From positions 3,315-41,044 of the forward strand of contig WTID01000007.1 in the NCBI GenBank assembly GCA_011522855.1: a DNA stretch of 37,730 nucleotides, given 5' to 3'. Below are positions 32,532 to 37,730 of the stretch, one piece after another. The number at the start of each line of letters is the position of its first letter. The stretch's first letter is position 1. Below the pieces are notes generated by a model. It made no database searches. It had not been told where the DNA came from and was given only the letters and a program-made list of their open reading frames with translations. The DNA comes from Flavobacteriales bacterium (GTDB lineage Bacteria; Bacteroidota; Bacteroidia; Flavobacteriales_D; Sanyastnellaceae). Position numbers and translations under genes: made by a program.

Positions 32532-32972
32532 ATGAAAGAAGTCTCCTCGAAGATACGAAATTGGTGCGCGAGGGCCGAGCGGTCTCCCGCGCAGGTCCTG
32601 CGAAAGCTCTCGGATTGGGGGGCGGCGGGAGAGGCCCAGGCGGAATTGGACGCGCTGAAGAAGGAGGATTACGTGAATGCCCAACGGTTCGCCGAAGCCT
32701 TCATCCATGACCACATCGTGCTCAAGAACTGGGGACCGGCCAAGGTGTGGTCCGCCTTGAGGCAGGTGCATGGCATCGACTCGGGCCTCATCCGCGCAGG
32801 CATCGAGTCGCTGGGCCGGCAAGAGGTGGAGGCGGCCGCTGCTCGGGCGCTGCTCGGATGGCGAAAGGTCCGTCCTGACGCCCCGGCCGAGAAGGCGCTG
32901 GCCGCCCTCGTTCGCAAAGGGTTCGAATACGAGTCCGCCCGCCGTGCCCTCGAGGCCATGGATGCCGACTAA
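32532..32972 (+). CDS. recX: Regulatory protein RecX
   Basis: Size and helical repeats: [65 protein letters not shown]. Confidence 0.88.
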   Translation: MKEVSSKIRNWCARAERSPAQVLRKLSDWGAAGEAQAELDALKKEDYVNAQRFAEAFIHDHIVLKNWGPAKVWSALRQVHGIDSGLIRAGIESLGRQEVEAAAARALLGWRKVRPDAPAEKALAALVRKGFEYESARRALEAMDAD

Positions 32973-32983
32973 CTTTGGCCCTC

Positions 32984-34090
32984 ATGCTGACGGCAGACCA
33001 GATCCAGAATTCCCGCGACCGCGTGGAGGCCCTCAAAGGGTACCTCGCCATCGACCGGAAGCGCATCGACATCCAGGAGGATGAGAAGCTGACCCAGGAT
33101 CCCGAGTTCTGGAACGACGCCAAGGAAGCCGAGAAGGTCATGCGTCGCATGCGGGGCAAGAAGGCCTGGGTGGAGCAGTACGAGGCCGCCGAGACGGCCG
33201 TCGAGGACCTGCAGGTGCTGTATGAGTTCTTCAAGGAGGGCGAGAGCACCGAGGAGGAGGTCGAGGCCCAACATGCCGACCTCATCCAGAAAATCGAGGA
33301 GCTCGAGTTCAAGCAGATGCTGTCCGATGAGGCCGACGGCTTGAATGCCGTCATCCAGATCACGGCGGGCGCCGGGGGAACCGAGTCCTGCGATTGGGCG
33401 GGCATGTTGCTTCGGATGTACACCATGTATGCCGACAAGGCCGGATTCAAGGTCAGGGAGATCGACCGGCAGGATGGGGACGTGGCCGGCGTGAAGCAGA
33501 TCACCATGGAGGTGGACGGCGACTACGCCTTCGGCATGCTGAAAGGGGAAAATGGGGTCCATCGCCTGGTGCGCATCAGCCCCTACGACTCTCAGGCGCG
33601 CCGCCACACCTCCTTCGTCTCGGTCTACGTGTACCCGCTCGTGGACGACAGCATCGAGATCGAGGTCAACCCTGCCGACATCACCTGGGACACCTTCCGC
33701 TCCGGGGGGGCGGGCGGCCAGAACGTGAACAAGGTCGAGACGGGGGTGCGCCTCCGCCACAAGCCGACCGGCATCATCATCGACAACACGGAGACCCGCT
33801 CCCAGCTCGGCAACAAGGAGAAGGCCATCCAGCTCCTCAAGTCCCAGCTCTACGAGATGGAGATGGCCAAGCGCAACGAGGCCCGCGCCGAGATCGAGGC
33901 CGGCAAGAAGAAAATTGAATGGGGGTCCCAGATCCGCTCCTACGTGCTCCAGCCATACAAGATGGTCAAGGACCTGCGTTCGAGCTACGAAACGTCCAAC
34001 ACCGATGCCGTCCTCAACGGCGACATCGAGGCCATGCTCAAGGCCAACCTCATGCACGCCGCCGCGGAGAAGTCCGCCAGTGAGGCGTGA
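32984..34090 (+). CDS. prfB: Peptide chain release factor 2
   Basis: [45 protein letters not shown] at 32984 preferred over the TTG at 32975. Confidence 0.95.
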   Translation: MLTADQIQNSRDRVEALKGYLAIDRKRIDIQEDEKLTQDPEFWNDAKEAEKVMRRMRGKKAWVEQYEAAETAVEDLQVLYEFFKEGESTEEEVEAQHADLIQKIEELEFKQMLSDEADGLNAVIQITAGAGGTESCDWAGMLLRMYTMYADKAGFKVREIDRQDGDVAGVKQITMEVDGDYAFGMLKGENGVHRLVRISPYDSQARRHTSFVSVYVYPLVDDSIEIEVNPADITWDTFRSGGAGGQNVNKVETGVRLRHKPTGIIIDNTETRSQLGNKEKAIQLLKSQLYEMEMAKRNEARAEIEAGKKKIEWGSQIRSYVLQPYKMVKDLRSSYETSNTDAVLNGDIEAMLKANLMHAAAEKSASEA

Positions 34091-34104
34091 ACACCCATCG
34101 CACC

Positions 34105-35499
34105 ATGAACACCCGGATCGAAAAGGACACGCTCGGCGAAGTGGCCGTGCCCGCCGACCAGTACTGGGGCGCCCAGACGGAGCGCAGCCGCCACAACTTC
34201 CCCATCGGCCCCGTGGGCAGCATGCCCATCGAGGTGGTCCACGCCTTCGGCCACCTGAAGATGGCCGCGGCCAAAGCCAATTGTGAAGCGGGCATCCTGA
34301 CCGAGGCCAAGCGGGACCTGATCGTCCGCGTGTGCCGGGAGATCATCGCCGGCGAGTTGGACCACTGCTTCCCGCTCGTGGTCTGGCAAACAGGCTCGGG
34401 CACGCAGTCCAACATGAACGTGAACGAGGTCATCGCCAACCGGGCGCACGTGTTGGCCGGCGGAACCCTCGGCGAGGGCGACCGACCGGTCCACCCCAAC
34501 GATGACGCCAACAAGTCGCAGAGTTCCAACGACACCTTCCCCACGGCGATGCACATCGCCGCCTATGACCGCATCGTCCGCACGGCGATTCCGGGCGTGG
34601 AGCAGCTCCGCGATGCCCTGGCAGCCAAGGCGGAAGAGATGGCGGAGGTGGTCAAGATTGGACGGACCCACCTGATGGATGCGACCCCCCTGACCCTCGG
34701 GCAGGAGTTCGGCGGTTATGTCGCCCAATTGGACCATGGCCTCCGGGCTCTGCGGGCCACGCTCGGTCACCTCGCCGAACTCGCCCTCGGCGGAACGGCG
34801 GTCGGCACGGGGCTGAACACGCCGGACGGCTATGCCGAATCCGTGGCCGCCCACATGGCCGCCTCCACGGGCTACCCCTTCGTCACCGCCCCCAACAAGT
34901 TCGAGGCACTGGCCGCCCACGACGCGGTGGTCGAGGCCCACGGTGCCCTCAAGCAGCTGGCCGTCAGCTGCAACAAGATTGCCCACGACATCCGCATGAT
35001 GGGCAGTGGTCCCCGCAGTGGCATCGGTGAGCTGTCCCTGCCCGCCAACGAGCCGGGGTCGAGCATCATGCCTGGCAAGGTCAACCCGACGCAGGCCGAG
35101 GCCCTGACGATGGTGTGCGCCCAGGTGATGGGAAACGATGTCGCTGTCACGGTCGGCGGGACCCAAGGTCATTTCGAGCTCAACGTGTTCAAGCCGATGA
35201 TGGCGCGGAACATCCTCGAGTCCGCCCGCCTGCTCGGAGAGGCCTGCGCCTCCTTCGCCGAGCGCTGCGTGGCGGGCATCCAGCCCAACCGCGCCCGCGT
35301 CGACCAGCTCGTGGGCGACAGCCTCATGTTGGTGACCGCATTGAACCCGCACATCGGCTACTACAAGGCGGCCGAAATTGCCCAGAAGGCCCACGCCGAG
35401 GGCACCACGTTGAAGACGGCGGCCCTGGCCCTCGGGTACCTGACGGAAGCCGAATACGACCAATGGGTCGTGCCGGGCAACATGACCGGCAAGCGATGA
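34105..35499 (+). CDS. fumC: Class II fumarate hydratase
   Basis: [56 protein letters not shown]. Confidence 0.96.
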   Translation: MNTRIEKDTLGEVAVPADQYWGAQTERSRHNFPIGPVGSMPIEVVHAFGHLKMAAAKANCEAGILTEAKRDLIVRVCREIIAGELDHCFPLVVWQTGSGTQSNMNVNEVIANRAHVLAGGTLGEGDRPVHPNDDANKSQSSNDTFPTAMHIAAYDRIVRTAIPGVEQLRDALAAKAEEMAEVVKIGRTHLMDATPLTLGQEFGGYVAQLDHGLRALRATLGHLAELALGGTAVGTGLNTPDGYAESVAAHMAASTGYPFVTAPNKFEALAAHDAVVEAHGALKQLAVSCNKIAHDIRMMGSGPRSGIGELSLPANEPGSSIMPGKVNPTQAEALTMVCAQVMGNDVAVTVGGTQGHFELNVFKPMMARNILESARLLGEACASFAERCVAGIQPNRARVDQLVGDSLMLVTALNPHIGYYKAAEIAQKAHAEGTTLKTAALALGYLTEAEYDQWVVPGNMTGKR

Positions 35500-35777
35500 G
35501 GACGCGCACCGTCCGTTCCACGGGACTCCGTGCCCTCGGTCTCGCCACATTCGCCCTGTTCCTTGCGGACTGCAGTTCGCAACGGAACGTCTACCGTCCC
35601 AAGCGCAAGAAGAAGCCGAAGTGCAAGACCTGTCCCTCCTTCGGTGAGGCCCGGCCCTCGCAGGAAGGGCTACCTTTGCGGCCGGTGAACCCCCACACGG
35701 ACGCGACATGGCCCAACACGACCACACCTACGCCGTCATCATGGCCGGCGGCGTCGGCTCCCGCTTCTGGCCGATGA
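35496..35777 (+). CDS. Candidate small lipoprotein overlapping the 5' end of the mannose-1-P guanylyltransferase gene
   Basis: [49 protein letters not shown]...; lipobox LADC; ATGA overlap with fumC. Confidence 0.55.
   Translation: MRTRTVRSTGLRALGLATFALFLADCSSQRNVYRPKRKKKPKCKTCPSFGEARPSQEGLPLRPVNPHTDATWPNTTTPTPSSWPAASAPASGR
35671..35678 (+). promoter_or_regulatory. Candidate Bacteroidota -7 box TACCTTTG for manC
   Basis: Exact TAnnTTTG match, 29 nt before the ATG. Confidence 0.45.
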
Positions 35778-36802
35778 GCCGTTCGGGTCGCCCGAAGCAG
35801 TTCCTGGACATCCTGGACCGCGGGCGGACCCTCATCCAGATGACGGCGGACCGGCTCGAGCCCATGGTGCCGGCCGACCGCATGTACGTGGTGACCAACG
35901 CCCGGTACAAGGCGGACATCCTCGACCAGCTCCCGGGCATCCCGGAGGACCAGGTCCTCTGCGAGCCCTTCATGCGCAACACCGCTCCTTGCCTCGCCTA
36001 TGCTGCCCAGCGCATCGTCCAGCGGGATCCTGAGGCGACCATGGTCGTCGCACCCGCTGACCACTTGATTGCGGATGAGGCCGGGTTCCGCGACGTGCTC
36101 TCCGTGGCCGTGGACCGGGCGTCGGAGACCAACCAGCTGCTCACGCTCGGCATCACACCGACGCGGCCGGACACCGGGTACGGCTACATCCAGTACGAAG
36201 ACCTGCCCGATGCAGGAGACGACCGGCTGCGGCAGGTGCGGACCTTCACCGAGAAGCCCGACCGCGAGCTGGCCGAGCAGTTCCTCGCTTCGGGGGACTT
36301 CTGCTGGAATGCGGGCATCTTCGTCTGGTCCGTGCAGACCATCCTCGATCGGTTCGAAGACCAGATGCCGGACCTGCACGCGCTGTTCGAGGAGCGGAAG
36401 GCCGACCTCGGTACGCGCGCCGAGGAGGAGGCCATCCTCGCCATCTACGGGGCCGCGGAAAACATCTCGATCGACTACGGGATCATGGAGAAGGCACCCA
36501 ACGTCGGCGTCGTGCTCGGGGATTACGGCTGGAGCGACCTCGGCACGTGGGGCTCCCTCTACGACACGCTCGACAAGGAGGGCGACGCCCACGCCAATTC
36601 TGGTGCAACCCTGATCACCGAGGGCTCCAAAGGACTGATGGTGGCGGCGGAGGGCCGCAAGCTCATCGTGGCCAAGGGACTCGAGAACTTCATCGTGGTC
36701 GACACCCCCGACGCCCTGCTCATCTGTCCCCGCGACGAGGAGCAATGGGTCAAGCAGCTCGTGTCCCGCCTCAAGGCGGAGAAGGGCGAGCCGCTGGTCT
36801 GA
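35708..36802 (+). CDS. manC: Mannose-1-phosphate guanylyltransferase
   Basis: [57 protein letters not shown]. Confidence 0.93.
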   Translation: MAQHDHTYAVIMAGGVGSRFWPMSRSGRPKQFLDILDRGRTLIQMTADRLEPMVPADRMYVVTNARYKADILDQLPGIPEDQVLCEPFMRNTAPCLAYAAQRIVQRDPEATMVVAPADHLIADEAGFRDVLSVAVDRASETNQLLTLGITPTRPDTGYGYIQYEDLPDAGDDRLRQVRTFTEKPDRELAEQFLASGDFCWNAGIFVWSVQTILDRFEDQMPDLHALFEERKADLGTRAEEEAILAIYGAAENISIDYGIMEKAPNVGVVLGDYGWSDLGTWGSLYDTLDKEGDAHANSGATLITEGSKGLMVAAEGRKLIVAKGLENFIVVDTPDALLICPRDEEQWVKQLVSRLKAEKGEPLV

Positions 36803-36818
36803 CCCGCCGGAAATGCAA

Positions 36819-36845
36819 CGCACCACGCCGGGGTGGCGCGGTGCG
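36819..36845 (+). terminator. Strong hairpin just downstream of manC
   Basis: CGCACC-A-CGCC-GGGGT-GGCG-C-GGTGCG: 10 bp with one mismatch, 17 nt past the stop; no U-tract. Confidence 0.6.
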
Positions 36846-37030
36846 GTGGACTATGAGGAGATCTATGGAGTCGCAATTGGGGCCGGCTTGCGGTTCACCG
36901 GGGCGGCCGGGAAGCTCCCTTGACCGCTGATTCAAACATCCGCCGGTTCTGGCCCCTCCCCACTGATGGAGGAGGGTGCGGGAGATGACAATCGTCAGCG
37001 CACCGGGCTCCGTACCTTCGTCGGGACGGC

Positions 37031-37730
37031 ATGGGCATCCTCCACCACATCGGACGCTATTTCTCGTTCCTCGCCGCGGCCCTCCGGCGGCCGCAGAAGG
37101 GCCGGGTGTTTGCCCAGGCCACAGCCGTGGAACTCGAGGCCATCGGCGTACAAAGCGTCGGCATCGTCGCCCTGCTCAGCCTGTTCATGGGGGCGGTCAT
37201 CGCCATCCAGACGGCCCACCAGGTCAGCGGCTGGATCCCCGCCTACACCATCGGCTTCACGGTGCGCCAGACCATGATCCTCGAATTTGCCCCGACCATC
37301 ATCCCGGTCATCCTGTCGGGCAAGGTGGGGTCCAACATCGCCTCCCAGATCGGCACCATGCAGGTCACCGAGCAGATTGATGCGCTCGAGGTGATGGGGG
37401 TTCGGAGCATTTCCCATCTGGTCCTGCCCAAGCTGCTGGCCGCCCTCTTCATCTTCCCCTTCCTCGTCATCATCTCCATGGTGCTCGGCATCGGGGCCGG
37501 TGCGTTCATCTGCGATTTCGCCGACCTGAGCACCTATGCGGATTTCGAATACGGGCTGCAGGTGGACTTCCGGGCCTTCGACGTGGCCTATGCGCTCATC
37601 AAGACCTGCGTGTTCGCCCTGATCATCACCAGCGTCAGCGCCTACCATGGATACTATACGTCCGGCGGCGCGCGCGAGGTGGGCCGGTCGAGCACCAAGG
37701 CGGTCGTCTACAGCGTGGTCATCGTCATGG
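37031..37730 (+). CDS. MlaE-family ABC transporter permease (partial, runs off right edge)
   Basis: Manual translation MGILHHIGRYFSFLAAAL...VGIVALLSLFMGAVIAIQTAHQ...LEFAPTIIPVILSGKVGSNIASQIGTMQVTEQIDALEVMGV; not in ORF track because it has no stop. Confidence 0.92.
   Translation, partial: MGILHHIGRYFSFLAAALRRPQKGRVFAQATAVELEAIGVQSVGIVALLSLFMGAVIAIQTAHQVSGWIPAYTIGFTVRQTMILEFAPTIIPVILSGKVGSNIASQIGTMQVTEQIDALEVMGVRSISHLVLPKLLAALFIFPFLVIISMVLGIGAGAFICDFADLSTYADFEYGLQVDFRAFDVAYALIKTCVFALIITSVSAYHGYYTSGGAREVGRSSTKAVVYSVVIVM

Noticed and set aside
33030-33070. Possible programmed +1 frameshift in prfB
   Set aside because: The region equivalent to the E. coli CTTTGAC site reads in-frame GGG TAC CTC GCC ATC GAC with no UGA; the RF2 frame is continuous.

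Overview
High-GC Bacteroidota-like chromosomal window; the lineage call rests on a type IX secretion (T9SS) C-terminal domain, Bacteroidota-type promoter motifs, an RprY-like regulator and gene-neighbour content. Most of it is housekeeping: polyprenyl synthetase, yicC-gmk-nadD, pth-rplY(ctc)-prs, a two-component pair, dnaG, recJ, aldehyde dehydrogenase, tRNA-Gln(TTG) with a clear terminator, leuS, polysaccharide deacetylase, a receiver-only response regulator, a DUF349 protein, recX, prfB, fumC and a mannose-1-phosphate guanylyltransferase. Both edges carry partial genes absent from the ORF track: a MORN-like lipoprotein on the left and an MlaE-type permease on the right. The accessory interest is the 11.6-26.6 kb surface-protein region. 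It holds a Cys-rich repeat lipoprotein, an OmpA-family lipoprotein, an anchorless YadA-head-like repeat protein with a dockerin/EF-hand-like N-terminus, and a 3323-aa T9SS-type secreted mosaic. That giant protein has 15 six-Cys/Asp-rich units, two paralogous inserted domains, about 17 HYR-like beta-sandwich units, and a duplicated unknown domain bracketing the HYR-like array. Other notable points are a DnaG whose four zinc-ligand positions are all substituted, recurrent TAnnTTTG-like promoter boxes very close to start codons, and several strong hairpins. No CRISPR array, transposase, prophage or rRNA was seen.
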